This document shows, one piece after another, positions 33,444 to 41,967 of a stretch of 43,441 nt of DNA. Numbering within the stretch: position 1 is the stretch's first letter; every line of letters starts with the position of its first letter. The translations under genes were made by a program, and so were the position numbers. The DNA is from Pseudoxanthomonas sp. (lineage in GTDB: Bacteria > Pseudomonadota > Gammaproteobacteria > Xanthomonadales > Xanthomonadaceae). The stretch is from assembly GCA_017745195.1 (NCBI GenBank), contig JAGHZW010000022.1:21358-64798 (forward strand), written 5' to 3'. Under the pieces are notes generated by a model. The model was not told the DNA's origin. It worked only from the letters and a program-made list of their open reading frames with translations, and ran no database searches.

Positions 33444-33824
33444 ATGGACATGCCTCCTGTTGTGCTCGTAGTCGATGACAATGACGACCAGCGCGAACTG
33501 ATGAAGCGGGCGCTCGAATTCTGCGGATGCACGGTCCGCGAGAGCAGGGGAACGGAGGCGTTGAACCGCCTGGCGGGCTGGCAGGTCGATTGCCTGGTCA
33601 TCGACGAATACCTGTCCGACGGCCTGCGCGGCCACGAACTGGTCCTCGAGGCGCGCAGGGTGGTTCCCGGCCTGCGGGTCGTGCTCACCTCCTCGCACGG
33701 GCAGCCGCCGGACGGAGTCCCGTTCGAGGCCGCCTACCTGCCCAAGCCGTGCCACGTGATCGATCTCATGGTGTCGGTCCGCCAGGACGGCATGCGCGCG
33801 CGGGGCAGCCGCCAGCTCGTCTGA
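33444..33824 (+). CDS. Stand-alone response regulator receiver
   Basis: This 126-residue protein consists of one receiver domain. The acidic pocket is VVDDNDD (D11, D12) and the phospho-acceptor is D54 in CLVIDEYLSDG. The switch Thr is in VVLTSSHG and the conserved Lys in AYLPKPCHV. It has no DNA-binding or enzymatic output, so it would act by protein contact or as a phosphate sink or relay. The ATG at 33444 follows AGGG at eight bases; a second ATG two codons later is possible. It lies between two reg_prop kinases and just after the GAF gene, but no kinase is directly coupled to it. Confidence 0.88.
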   Translation: MDMPPVVLVVDDNDDQRELMKRALEFCGCTVRESRGTEALNRLAGWQVDCLVIDEYLSDGLRGHELVLEARRVVPGLRVVLTSSHGQPPDGVPFEAAYLPKPCHVIDLMVSVRQDGMRARGSRQLV

Positions 33825-34038
33825 GGTGCATTCCCTGCAGTGGAACGACCTCGGACGGAGTATCGAGTGCCGTCCACGTTGCAGGACGGGGATACCGCCG
33901 GAAGCCGGCTGCCGGCAACGATGGGCGATGTGCAAGGATGGCCGCCGCCCGATGCGGGATCGGGGATGCGGCGGGCGATCGGGCGCGACTGTCGTTCGAT
34001 TCTTCACCGGGGAATGGCGCTGCGCGCCGGTTGCGCGG

Positions 34039-34052
34039 TGTCACTGATGACA
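34039..34052. promoter_or_regulatory. Small inverted repeat before the serine hydrolase gene
   Basis: TGTCA (34039-34043) and TGACA (34048-34052) are 5-bp arms around CTGA, 14 bp upstream of the start codon. It could be an operator or a small leader hairpin near the ribosome site. The short arms make chance a real alternative. Confidence 0.25.
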
Positions 34053-34066
34053 GACAAAGGGGATCG

Positions 34067-35542
34067 ATGATGCGCCGAAGCCGCAGGCTCGTTCTGTTCA
34101 GCTCGTTTGTCGCTGTCGTGCTGGCCGCGCCGGTGGCCGCCCTGGCGGGCCACTGCCCGCTTCCTGCCGAGGCGGCAGGCGGGCCAGGCAATGCCCACAC
34201 CCGCTATGTCGAGGCGAACCTCAATCCTCCGCTCATCCAGGCGGGCGCCAGACCCTTCACCCTGGTCGAGCGGATGCAGGCCTACGACGTGCCCGGCCTC
34301 AGCGTGGCGGTGATCCACGATGGCAGGCTCGCCTGGGCGCGCGGGTGGGGCTATCGCGATACCGCGAGCTGCGCGCCGGTCACGCCGGACACCGCCTTCC
34401 AGGCCGCTTCGATCAGCAAGCTGGTTACAGCGATGCTGGCCCTGCGGCTGGTCGAACAGGGCCGGATCGGACTGGATGCCGACATCAACGATGCGCTGCG
34501 CAGCTGGCACCTGCCGGCCGATCCCAGGCTGGCGCCCAACGGGATCACGCTCCGCCAGTTGCTCAGCCATACCTCCGGCCTGGGCGTGCATGGCTTTGTC
34601 GGCTATCTGCCGGATGCGCCGTTGCCCACGCCGGCGCAGGTGCTCGACGGCGCGTCGCCCAGCAACAGCGGTGCGGTCCGCAGCGTGCTGCCGGCGGGCG
34701 CGCAGTGGACATACTCGGGAGGCGGTTACGTGCTGGCGCAGCTCGCGCTGGCCGACGCGAGCGGAACGCCCTTCGCCGAACTGGCCGAAAACGAAATCCT
34801 GCGCCCGCTCGGCATGACGCGCAGTGCCTACGCCCAGCCACCGTCCGCGGCCATCCGCGCCGACATGGCCTTCGGCCACGCGCAGGGCGTGCCGATCCCC
34901 GGCAATTACCACGTGTATCCCGAGCTTGGGCCGGCCGGCCTGTGGACCAGCGCGGGTGACCTCGCGCGGCTGCTGATCGACATCCAGGGCTCGGCTGCGG
35001 GCGAGGCGGGTCATCGCCTGTCGCCGGCCATGACCCGGCAGATGCTGACGCCGGTCAAGGGCAACTGGGGACTGGGCCCCGCGCTGTACACCGACGGACC
35101 GGAGCGGTTCGGCCACGACGGACTGAACGAAGGTTTCCAGTCGTCCATGGTGGCTTACGCCGGCAAGGGCGAAGGCATCGTCCTCATGACCAATGGAGGC
35201 CAGGGGCGGCAGCTGATGGATGAGGTGGTTCGCGCGGTCGCGACCGACTACGGCTGGACGGACATCGCCGAGCCGGCGGCCGTGGAGCAGGTGCTTCCGC
35301 CCGACGAGCTGGCCAGGTATGCCGGCCGCTTCGAGGGCGGCGGCCTTGGGACCGTGGTCGAAGCGCGGCCGGAAGGCTTGTTCGCGTACACCGGCAGCCC
35401 CAACCCGGAGCGTCTGGCCGCCTTGCCCGGCAGGCGTTTCCGGGTCGATTCGATGGGCCTGATCGTCAGGTTCGCTCCCGACTACGCCAGCATCGACATC
35501 GTCGAAGGCGGGCCGCCGATCAAGCTGGTGCGCATGCCCTAG
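34067..35542 (+). CDS. Exported serine hydrolase, class C beta-lactamase/esterase family
   Basis: This 491-residue protein has a signal peptide (about 1-28, FSSFVAVVLAAPVAALAG) and should act in the periplasm. The PF00144 fold shows all three catalytic motifs: S115-I-S-K118 (SxxK), Y216 in TYSGGGY (Y-x-N position) and H350-D-G in FGHDGLNEGF, which replaces the KTG box. HxG in place of KTG is common in esterases and D-amino-acid peptidases of this family, so true beta-lactam resistance is not implied. A small C-terminal domain follows residue 410 (DELARYAGRFEGGGLG). The start has AAAGGGG nearby. Upstream, TGTCA-CTGA-TGACA (34039-34052) forms a small inverted repeat 14 bp before the start. Confidence 0.88.
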   Translation: MMRRSRRLVLFSSFVAVVLAAPVAALAGHCPLPAEAAGGPGNAHTRYVEANLNPPLIQAGARPFTLVERMQAYDVPGLSVAVIHDGRLAWARGWGYRDTASCAPVTPDTAFQAASISKLVTAMLALRLVEQGRIGLDADINDALRSWHLPADPRLAPNGITLRQLLSHTSGLGVHGFVGYLPDAPLPTPAQVLDGASPSNSGAVRSVLPAGAQWTYSGGGYVLAQLALADASGTPFAELAENEILRPLGMTRSAYAQPPSAAIRADMAFGHAQGVPIPGNYHVYPELGPAGLWTSAGDLARLLIDIQGSAAGEAGHRLSPAMTRQMLTPVKGNWGLGPALYTDGPERFGHDGLNEGFQSSMVAYAGKGEGIVLMTNGGQGRQLMDEVVRAVATDYGWTDIAEPAAVEQVLPPDELARYAGRFEGGGLGTVVEARPEGLFAYTGSPNPERLAALPGRRFRVDSMGLIVRFAPDYASIDIVEGGPPIKLVRMP

Positions 35543-35699
35543 TGCGCGGCCTGGGCGATGCATGCGTGAAAGGTGCACGACGGGACGTTCCTCCCGATCG
35601 TGACGGGCGCGGGGCCACCGCGCATGTTCTCTCCCGGCCGCCGGAAAGACGCGCGAAGTGGCGTAGATTTGGCCCCGCCATCCAACGCCGGAGAGGTTC

Positions 35700-38600
35700 A
35701 TGAGCCGCCATCGTCGCAGGAAGGGATTGCCTGCCCGCGATGGACGACGGTACCTGGAGTGCCTGGCGGCGCTCGTACTTTCCTGCCTCTCCGCCGTCGC
35801 CGCTGCCGAAGGACCCGCGCACGCACGCACGGTACCGGCGCCTGTCCGGTTGACGGTGGTGGATGGCGATGACATCGCCTTCGCTCACGTGGAGAACACG
35901 CAGGAGTTCCTGCCTTCGCGCGTTGGCCAGATCGCGCAGGACGACACCGGCTTCATGTGGTTCGGCACCCCGTACGGCCTGTACCGTTTCGATGGCTACA
36001 GCCACGTGGCGTTCGCGGCCGACTCGCGTCCGGGCAACCGGATCGCTGGTGTCTTCGTCCATGCCGTCCATGGCGACGCATCCGGGCGGCTGTGGATCTC
36101 CACCGACCAGGGCCTCGATGTCTTCGATCCGCGGACGGGCAAGTCCACGCGCCTGTCCTATTCGGCCACGCCCGATGCGGCGGTCGTGCAGTCGATCTAC
36201 CAGGACCGATCGGGGATGGTCTGGCTGTGCACCACGGCGGGCCTGTACGGGCTCGATGCCGAAGGCAAGACACGGGTCCACCTGCAGGCCGATCCGGGCG
36301 ACCCGGCTTCGCTTTCCAGCAACGATGTGAAGTTCGCCACGGAGGATCGCGCCGGCACGTTGTGGGTGGCCAGCGCGGCCGGGCTCGAGGCGATCGACCC
36401 CGCGCGCGGCCGGGTGACCCTGCGCGTTCCGCTGCCGGAACCGCGCGAGATCGGCTTCGTCGAAGACCCGCACGGCGTGTTCTGGATCTACCACGCGGGC
36501 GGGACGGGCCTTTCGTCCTTCGATCCGTCGACGCAGGCGCTCACCCATTACCGGTTCGTCGATGCCACCGGCGCGCCGATGCCGCGCTTCGGCATCTACG
36601 CCGCGCTCCGGGATCGCGACGGCGGGCTGTGGTTCGGCACCGGCGGCGAAGGCATCCTGCACCTGGATGCGGAGCGGCAGCGCTTCATCCGTTATCGCAG
36701 CAATACCGGCGATCCGCAAAGCCTCAGCGGCGACGATGTCTCTGCGCTGTTCCAGGATCGCGAAGGCGATATCTGGGTGGCCCTCCATGGCGGCCAGCTC
36801 AACCTGTTCCCGGCCCACGGCGGATCCTTCCGCAAGCTGCCGCCCAGGCCCGCGTCGCTGCCCTCGCGCAGCGAAAGAATGGTCAACGCGGTGCTGGAGG
36901 TCGACGCCGATTCCCTGTGGATCAGCTTCATGGGAATGCTGCTGGGCGTGGACCGGGCATCGGGAAAACGCGAGGACCTTCGCCCGCAACTCGGCCTGCA
37001 GGCCGACGTGATATCGATGGCCCAGGATCCCCAGGGACGGATCTGGCTGGGCACGGTAGGCACCGGCCTGGTCATGCGCGAGCCGTCCGGCCGCGTCAGC
37101 CGCTTCAGCCATGATCCGGGCGATCCCGGCAGCCTCGCCAACGACGTCGTCAACGACATCCTGGTGGATCGGGCAGGGAACGTCTGGTTCGCGACCTGGG
37201 GCGGGCTCTCCCGTTTCGACGAGCGGACCGGCCGCTTCGAGAACCACGCACCGGCCGGGATCGAGCCGAAGTACCTGAGTCTGGCCGAAGACGCGGACCG
37301 GCATATCTGGCTCGGCAGCCACCGTTACGGCCTGCACCGGTTCGATCCGGCGACACACAGCTTTGCCCTCTATCCGGCGAGCGGTGCGCGGGGCGGGATC
37401 AGCAACGGCAGGGTGAACGCCGTCCACGTGGACCGTCGTGGCACCGTCTGGGCGGGAACGCAGAACGGACTCGACGCGCTCGATCCATCCACCGGGCGCA
37501 TCCGCCGCTATCGCACCGGCGACGGGCTGCCGGGCAATGCCGTGAGCTGCATCCTGGAGGACGACCGGCGCGGCCTCTGGCTCGGGACCAACCATGGCAT
37601 CGCCCGACTGGATGCGGCGAACGGCCAAGTCCGCAGCTATTCGCGCATCGACGGGCTGCCGGGCATGGATTTCACCGGCTGGGGAACCTGTTATCGCGGG
37701 CAGCACAACACGATGTACTTCGCCGGCTTCTCCGGCGCCACCGCGTTCCAGCCCGACCCGGCGCTGGCTCGCCGGCGGGTGGAGCCGGTCGTGTTCACCG
37801 ACCTGGCCATCGCCGGCCGCAGCTATCCGGATGGCGAGGCCTCCTCGCAGCCGCGGGTGCTCCCCGTGCTGGGGAAGCTGCGCCTGCCGTACGCGCAGAA
37901 CAGCTTCACCGCCGGGTTCGCCTCGTTGAGCTACACCAACCCGGCGGCGATCGACTATCGCTTCCGCCTGTCGGGCCTGGAGGACGCCTGGCACGTGGTC
38001 GACAGCGACCGGCGCGTGGCCGCGTACAACTCGCTGCCGCCCGGGGACTACCGGCTGGAAGTGCAGGCCGCCATGGGCGGTGGCGACTGGTCGCAGGCGC
38101 GGGCGCTGGACCTCACCATCCTGGCGCCATGGTGGCGGACGACCTGGTTCCACGTGCTGGCGGGGCTGTGCATCCTCGGAGCGGCGCTGCTCGCCTACCG
38201 GCTGCGCATGCGCCAGCTGATGCAGCGGTTCGAGATCCGCCTGGACGAGCGGGTCTCCGAGCGCACGCGCATCGCGCGCGAACTGCACGATTCGCTGCTG
38301 CAGGGCTTCCATGGCCTGATGTTCCGCCTGCAGGCCGTGCGCAACCTGCTGCCGGCGCGGGCGGAGGAGGCCGCGTCGGCGCTGGACGACGCACTGCGAC
38401 GCGGGGACGAAACGGTGGAGATGGCGCGCGAGGCCGTCACCGGCCTGCGCCATGCCGCCGCCGGCGGAACCGACCTGGAGGCCGCGCTGCATTCGATGGT
38501 GCAGGACACGCCAGCGCCGCTGCACGGCACGCCGCCGCAATGCCAGGTCGTCGTCGAGGGCGAGCCGCGCCCGCTTATCCCGCTCGTGCGCGACGACATC

Positions 38601-38891
38601 CTGCAGGTGGCGCGGGAAGCGTTCCGCAACGCGGTGCAGCACGCCCGCGCCACGCAGGTGCGGGTGGAAGTGGAGTGGGGTGCGGACCGGTTCGTGATCC
38701 GCGTGCGCGACGACGGCACCGGCCTGGACTCCGCCCTGATCGCCCACGGCCGCGACCGCCACTGGGGAATGCACGGCATGCGCGAGCGCACCCGGGCGAT
38801 GGGCGGCAGCCTGGAGATCCGCAGCGAAGGCGCCGGCACGCTGGTGGAGCTGCGGATTCCCGCGGGCCGCGCCTACACCCGTCCGGGATAG
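35700..38891 (+). CDS. Propeller sensor histidine kinase 2 (reg_prop, Y_Y_Y, HisKA_3)
   Basis: This 1063-residue sensor has a signal peptide (about 18-37, ECLAALVLSCLSAVAAAEG). Two-propeller-sized reg_prop repeats span about 65-690 (FMWFGTPYGLYRFDG, LWISTDQGLDVFDP, IWLGSHRYGLHRFDP, VWAGTQNGLDALDP). A Y_Y_Y domain (about 720-805; YRFRLSGLEDAW, LPPGDYRLEVQA) and a transmembrane helix (about 815-838) follow. The HisKA_3 segment is TRIARELHDSLLQGFHGLMFRLQ with H863. The HATPase_c domain is EAFRNAVQHA, RDDGTGLD and HWGMHGMRERT. GGAGAGG precedes the ATG. It is convergent with a NarL-type response regulator only 15 bp away, its most likely partner. The propeller differs from kinase 1, so a different ligand is likely. 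Confidence 0.92.
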   Translation: MSRHRRRKGLPARDGRRYLECLAALVLSCLSAVAAAEGPAHARTVPAPVRLTVVDGDDIAFAHVENTQEFLPSRVGQIAQDDTGFMWFGTPYGLYRFDGYSHVAFAADSRPGNRIAGVFVHAVHGDASGRLWISTDQGLDVFDPRTGKSTRLSYSATPDAAVVQSIYQDRSGMVWLCTTAGLYGLDAEGKTRVHLQADPGDPASLSSNDVKFATEDRAGTLWVASAAGLEAIDPARGRVTLRVPLPEPREIGFVEDPHGVFWIYHAGGTGLSSFDPSTQALTHYRFVDATGAPMPRFGIYAALRDRDGGLWFGTGGEGILHLDAERQRFIRYRSNTGDPQSLSGDDVSALFQDREGDIWVALHGGQLNLFPAHGGSFRKLPPRPASLPSRSERMVNAVLEVDADSLWISFMGMLLGVDRASGKREDLRPQLGLQADVISMAQDPQGRIWLGTVGTGLVMREPSGRVSRFSHDPGDPGSLANDVVNDILVDRAGNVWFATWGGLSRFDERTGRFENHAPAGIEPKYLSLAEDADRHIWLGSHRYGLHRFDPATHSFALYPASGARGGISNGRVNAVHVDRRGTVWAGTQNGLDALDPSTGRIRRYRTGDGLPGNAVSCILEDDRRGLWLGTNHGIARLDAANGQVRSYSRIDGLPGMDFTGWGTCYRGQHNTMYFAGFSGATAFQPDPALARRRVEPVVFTDLAIAGRSYPDGEASSQPRVLPVLGKLRLPYAQNSFTAGFASLSYTNPAAIDYRFRLSGLEDAWHVVDSDRRVAAYNSLPPGDYRLEVQAAMGGGDWSQARALDLTILAPWWRTTWFHVLAGLCILGAALLAYRLRMRQLMQRFEIRLDERVSERTRIARELHDSLLQGFHGLMFRLQAVRNLLPARAEEAASALDDALRRGDETVEMAREAVTGLRHAAAGGTDLEAALHSMVQDTPAPLHGTPPQCQVVVEGEPRPLIPLVRDDILQVAREAFRNAVQHARATQVRVEVEWGADRFVIRVRDDGTGLDSALIAHGRDRHWGMHGMRERTRAMGGSLEIRSEGAGTLVELRIPAGRAYTRPG

Positions 38892-38906
38892 GTCGCGCAG
38901 CCGCCG

Positions 38907-39536
38907 TTATTCGCCCGGCGACGGCAGGATCCCCCGGGCCACGGCCAGGGTCACCGCGTGGGTGCGGTCGTTCGCGCCCAGCTTGGCCATGATGTGCTTC
39001 ATGTGCGCCTTCGCGGTTTCCCTGCTGACCGACAGGTGCGCGCCGATCTGCTGGTTGGAGTTGCCCGCGGCGACCAGCGCCAGCACCTCGATCTCGCGCG
39101 CCGACAGCGATTCATCGCCGCGATGCGCGGCGAGCGCGCTGGCCACGTGGGCGGTGACGTGCCGATGCCCCTGGTGCACGGAGCGGATGGTGTCGAGCAG
39201 TTCCATGCGCACCGAGCCCTTCAGCACGTAAGCCTGCGCCCCGGCCTTCAGCGCCCGCTGCGCGAGCGCATCGCCGCCATAGGAGGTAAGGACGATCACG
39301 CGCGCGGTCGGGAACTCGCCGCGGATCGCGGCCAGCGCCTCGATGCCGCCCATCAGCGGCATCTGGATGTCGAGCAGGGTGACGTCCGGCCGGTGTTCGC
39401 GATAGCGCGCGATCGCCTCCACGCCGGTGGATGCCTCGGCGCACAGCTGCATGTCGGGCTGTCCGCCGACGAGCGCGGCGATCCCGTCCCGGAGGAGGGG
39501 ATGGTCGTCTACGCAGAGGATGCGGATGGCGCCCAT
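38907..39536 (-). CDS. NarL/LuxR-type response regulator
   Basis: This 209-residue transcription factor has a receiver domain (1-120) and a LuxR helix-turn-helix (about 145-205). In the receiver D10, D11, D56 in TLLDIQMPLMGG, T in VIVLTSYGG and K in AYVLKGSV are intact. The DNA-binding part reads LSAREIEVLALVAAGNSNQQIGAHLSVSRETAKAHMKHIMAKLG. HisKA_3 kinases signal to this class, so both reg_prop kinases here are suitable donors. The ATG at 39536 lies two bases after the stop codon of the alpha/beta-hydrolase gene, so the two are almost certainly co-translated from the minus strand. A longer N-terminus would overlap that gene. Confidence 0.93.
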   Translation of the reverse strand: MGAIRILCVDDHPLLRDGIAALVGGQPDMQLCAEASTGVEAIARYREHRPDVTLLDIQMPLMGGIEALAAIRGEFPTARVIVLTSYGGDALAQRALKAGAQAYVLKGSVRMELLDTIRSVHQGHRHVTAHVASALAAHRGDESLSAREIEVLALVAAGNSNQQIGAHLSVSRETAKAHMKHIMAKLGANDRTHAVTLAVARGILPSPGE

Positions 39537-39538
39537 GG

Positions 39539-40324
39539 TCACTCGTTGATGTAGGCGATGCCGATACGGTGATGATCGGATCCGGCCGTCAATTGTGCCT
39601 CGATCCATTGGCAGATCCTGTCCTGCACCAGTGCGTGGCCGGGGCCATCGAGCAGGCCATGGCCGTGGCCCTCGAACACCAGCAGGGTCCTGTCGGCGGA
39701 CGCCACGCGCCCATGAAGATACTCGCTGGCGGACACCGGCGCCGTGCGGTCATCCGAACCGTGCAGCAGCAGCAGCGGCACGGCGAGGTCGGCCAGGGTC
39801 CGGCGCGGAGGCCGGGGACTCGCGGACAGCGCCGCCGCCAGTCGCCGGAAGCCGCCGGCGAAGGATGGAAACCGCTGGCGGACCGCTTCGATCCACGACG
39901 GACGCATGCGGATGCCTTCGCAGATGATGCCTTCGACGGCGCCTTCGTATCGCAGCGCGTACTCGCACGCCAGCAGCGCGCCCCGTCCATGGCCGAGCAC
40001 GAACAGCGGCAGGGCGGGATCGCGTTGCCGCACGCGCGCCATCATCGCCCGGACGTCGTGCAGGCCGGCCCGCAGCGATTCGTTCCCTCGGCGAGCGCCC
40101 GGCGAGCGCCCGCATCCCCGCAGGTCGAGGGCGCAACTGGCGATTCCGTGCGCGGCCAGGGTCAGGGCGAGGCGCCGGTACCGCGCACCGTCCGATCCGG
40201 GTTCGTGCACCAGCGCCAGCACGGCCCGGGCCTCGCCGGGGTGGCGGGAATACAGGAACAGCCGCTTTCCATCGTCCGATTCGACGAACTCCTCGACAAC
40301 GGACGTCCCGGGTCCCGAGGGCAT
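39539..40324 (-). CDS. Alpha/beta-hydrolase-fold protein lacking the nucleophile serine
   Basis: This 261-residue cytoplasmic protein resembles monoacylglycerol-lipase-type hydrolases. Conserved landmarks are DLRGCGRSPGARRG (about 67-80), the acid in LLLLHGSDDRTAP (D191/D192) and the histidine in VFEGHGHGLLDG (H220/H222). The nucleophile elbow, normally G-x-S-x-G, reads GHGRG, with G113 encoded by GGA in place of serine. The oxyanion HG motif near residue 40 is HE. It therefore may not hydrolyse esters and could act as a binding or regulatory pseudoenzyme. GGAG seven bases upstream supports the start. It is translated just before the NarL-type regulator and is divergent from the VOC gene. Confidence 0.82.
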   Translation of the reverse strand: MPSGPGTSVVEEFVESDDGKRLFLYSRHPGEARAVLALVHEPGSDGARYRRLALTLAAHGIASCALDLRGCGRSPGARRGNESLRAGLHDVRAMMARVRQRDPALPLFVLGHGRGALLACEYALRYEGAVEGIICEGIRMRPSWIEAVRQRFPSFAGGFRRLAAALSASPRPPRRTLADLAVPLLLLHGSDDRTAPVSASEYLHGRVASADRTLLVFEGHGHGLLDGPGHALVQDRICQWIEAQLTAGSDHHRIGIAYINE

Positions 40325-40474
40325 GCGGCACTCCAGGCGACAGATGCCCCGGTAGATATCAGACAAACGGAAGGCGCCCGTTACCCGAACGGGGAATTCG
40401 CGATGCAACCGCCTCGCACAAGCTCCTGCCCACGTCCGTGCATCCGGTCGACAGTCCACTCGGAGAAAAGAGCC

Positions 40475-41326
40475 ATGGTCCACCCGACAGATTCCGAAAG
40501 CGCCGACCTGCAAAGGCGCGGTGTCCTGCAAGCGGCCGGCGTCGCCATCGGTGGCGCCCTGGCCGCCCCGGTGCTGCCCGCCGCATTCGCGCAAGGGGCA
40601 GCGAACGCGACCGTGGTGGGCAATGCCCTCGGCGCCGTTGGCGGGCGCCTGCAGGGCGTGCAGCACTTCGGCCTGACCGTGCAGAACATGGATCGCGCGT
40701 ACGCGTTCTACACCGAGGTGCTCGGCGGCACCGAAGTGATGCGCGATGGCGACTTCTACGGCGAGCGCATCCACAACACGCTGCTCACCGACCAGGTGAT
40801 CGAGTCCAACGCGCGCAAGGTCAATCCGCTGGCGATGGGCATCCCCGACCTGCGAAGCGGTGCGCAGCGCCTGGACGTGCGTTTCATCCAGTTCGACAAC
40901 GTGGTGATCGAGCTGCTGCAGTACCGCGACTCCGCGCAGCCCGCCGGCAGCGGCAACGCGTTCGCCGAGCCGCTGGACCACATGAGCCCCGCGTTCCCCC
41001 GGATGATGCACATCTGCTTCCACATCCGCGACGATGTCGACTTCAACCGGTTCATCGCCGACCTCGAAGCCGAGTCCGCCCGGCGCGGCATGCACCAGGT
41101 GCGCGCCAACCGCGTGCTGACCGTCGGCTCCGAGCAGGAACGCAAGGCCGCGCCGCTCAAGGCGAACAGCAACGGCATCACCGAAGGCAAATCCAACGGC
41201 TGGCGACTGATCTACTGCAAGGGCCCCGAGGGGGAGCAGCTGGAATTCGTGCAGGCGCTGGGCCCGGTCAAGCGCGTCTTCGATGGCGCGCGCGAAGCCC
41301 GCCATCGCCTGGTGGCCGGCGCGTAG
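40475..41326 (+). CDS. Tat-exported VOC-superfamily (glyoxalase/dioxygenase-fold) protein
   Basis: This 283-residue protein has a probable twin-arginine signal, LQRRGVLQAAGVAIGGALAAPVLPAAFAQ (12-40). A vicinal-oxygen-chelate domain follows. Its first half has VQHFGLTVQNMDRAYAFYTEVLGG (H64) and NVVIELLQY (E146). The second half has RMMHICFHIRDD (H179) and GEQLEFVQ (E257). This His-Glu-His-Glu pattern is the metal site of glyoxalase I-type VOC enzymes. Most VOC enzymes are cytosolic, so export is notable. GGAGA precedes the ATG; upstream in-frame starts would run through the opposite-strand hydrolase region. It begins a plus-strand series with three other exported proteins. The substrate is unknown. 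Confidence 0.85.
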   Translation: MVHPTDSESADLQRRGVLQAAGVAIGGALAAPVLPAAFAQGAANATVVGNALGAVGGRLQGVQHFGLTVQNMDRAYAFYTEVLGGTEVMRDGDFYGERIHNTLLTDQVIESNARKVNPLAMGIPDLRSGAQRLDVRFIQFDNVVIELLQYRDSAQPAGSGNAFAEPLDHMSPAFPRMMHICFHIRDDVDFNRFIADLEAESARRGMHQVRANRVLTVGSEQERKAAPLKANSNGITEGKSNGWRLIYCKGPEGEQLEFVQALGPVKRVFDGAREARHRLVAGA

Positions 41327-41370
41327 CACCGCCCCGGCGACACGCTTCCACACCCCTGGAGATCTCCACC

Positions 41371-41799
41371 ATGAAGCTTCCGCTTTCAAGCCGCATCGCC
41401 GCCATGCCGGTCGCCGCCGCGTTGTGGGCCACCTCCGCCGTGGCCGCCGCCGACTCCCCGGTAGCCCGCTATGGCGCCATTCCACCGGGGGCCTATGCCG
41501 TCGTCGCCGAAGTGCGCGCCAAGGCGGGGAAAGAGGACGAGCTGCGCGCGATCACCCTGCCACTGGTGAGGCAGGTCCGCGCCGAACCGAACAACCTGGT
41601 CTACTTCCTCCACGAAGACCGGCAGGCGCCCGGGCACTTCGTCTTCTACGAGATCTTCGCCACCCAGGCGGACTTCGAGGCGCACAACGCCACGCCGCAC
41701 GTGCAGGCCTGGTTCGCGCGACTTGCCGAGCTTGCCGATGGCGGTGTCCAGGTGACGAGGATGGAGGTGCTGGGCAACCAGGAAGGCCGCTCGCCCTGA
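41371..41799 (+). CDS. Exported antibiotic-biosynthesis-monooxygenase (ABM) domain protein
   Basis: This 142-residue protein has a signal peptide of about 26 residues (AAMPVAAALWATSAVAA). One ABM domain (about 38-135) follows: AYAVVAEVRAKAGKEDELRAITLPLVRQVRAEPNNLVYFLHEDRQAPGHFVFYEIFATQADFEAHNATPHVQAW. ABM proteins include cofactor-free quinol monooxygenases (YgiN) and polyketide oxidases; the HVQAW helix near the end is typical. The start has CTGGAG before it. It lies 44 nt after the VOC gene, so the two are probably co-transcribed. Periplasmic location is inferred from the signal peptide. Confidence 0.85.
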   Translation: MKLPLSSRIAAMPVAAALWATSAVAAADSPVARYGAIPPGAYAVVAEVRAKAGKEDELRAITLPLVRQVRAEPNNLVYFLHEDRQAPGHFVFYEIFATQADFEAHNATPHVQAWFARLAELADGGVQVTRMEVLGNQEGRSP

Positions 41800-41967
41800 C
41801 GGCGCGTGTGCGCGGAAGCACAACCACTGCGGGCGGCGGTTGACCAGCGGGCGCGAAATACCCGTTCGGGTAGTGGGACGAGACCCGGTCGGGCGTTGGG
41901 GCCCGCCCGGCGCAGCGGGATACTGGACATCACTGGCGTAGAGCCCTGTCGGCTCGAAGGAGGCGTG

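Noticed and set aside
34067-35542. True beta-lactamase resistance gene
   Set aside because: The fold is class C-like but the third motif is HDG in place of KTG, and a C-terminal extension is present. Both are typical of esterase or peptidase relatives, so drug resistance is not supported.
35520-38774. Open reading frame of about 1080 codons opposite propeller kinase 2
   Set aside because: There are no recognisable motifs. The plus strand has all kinase landmarks in order.
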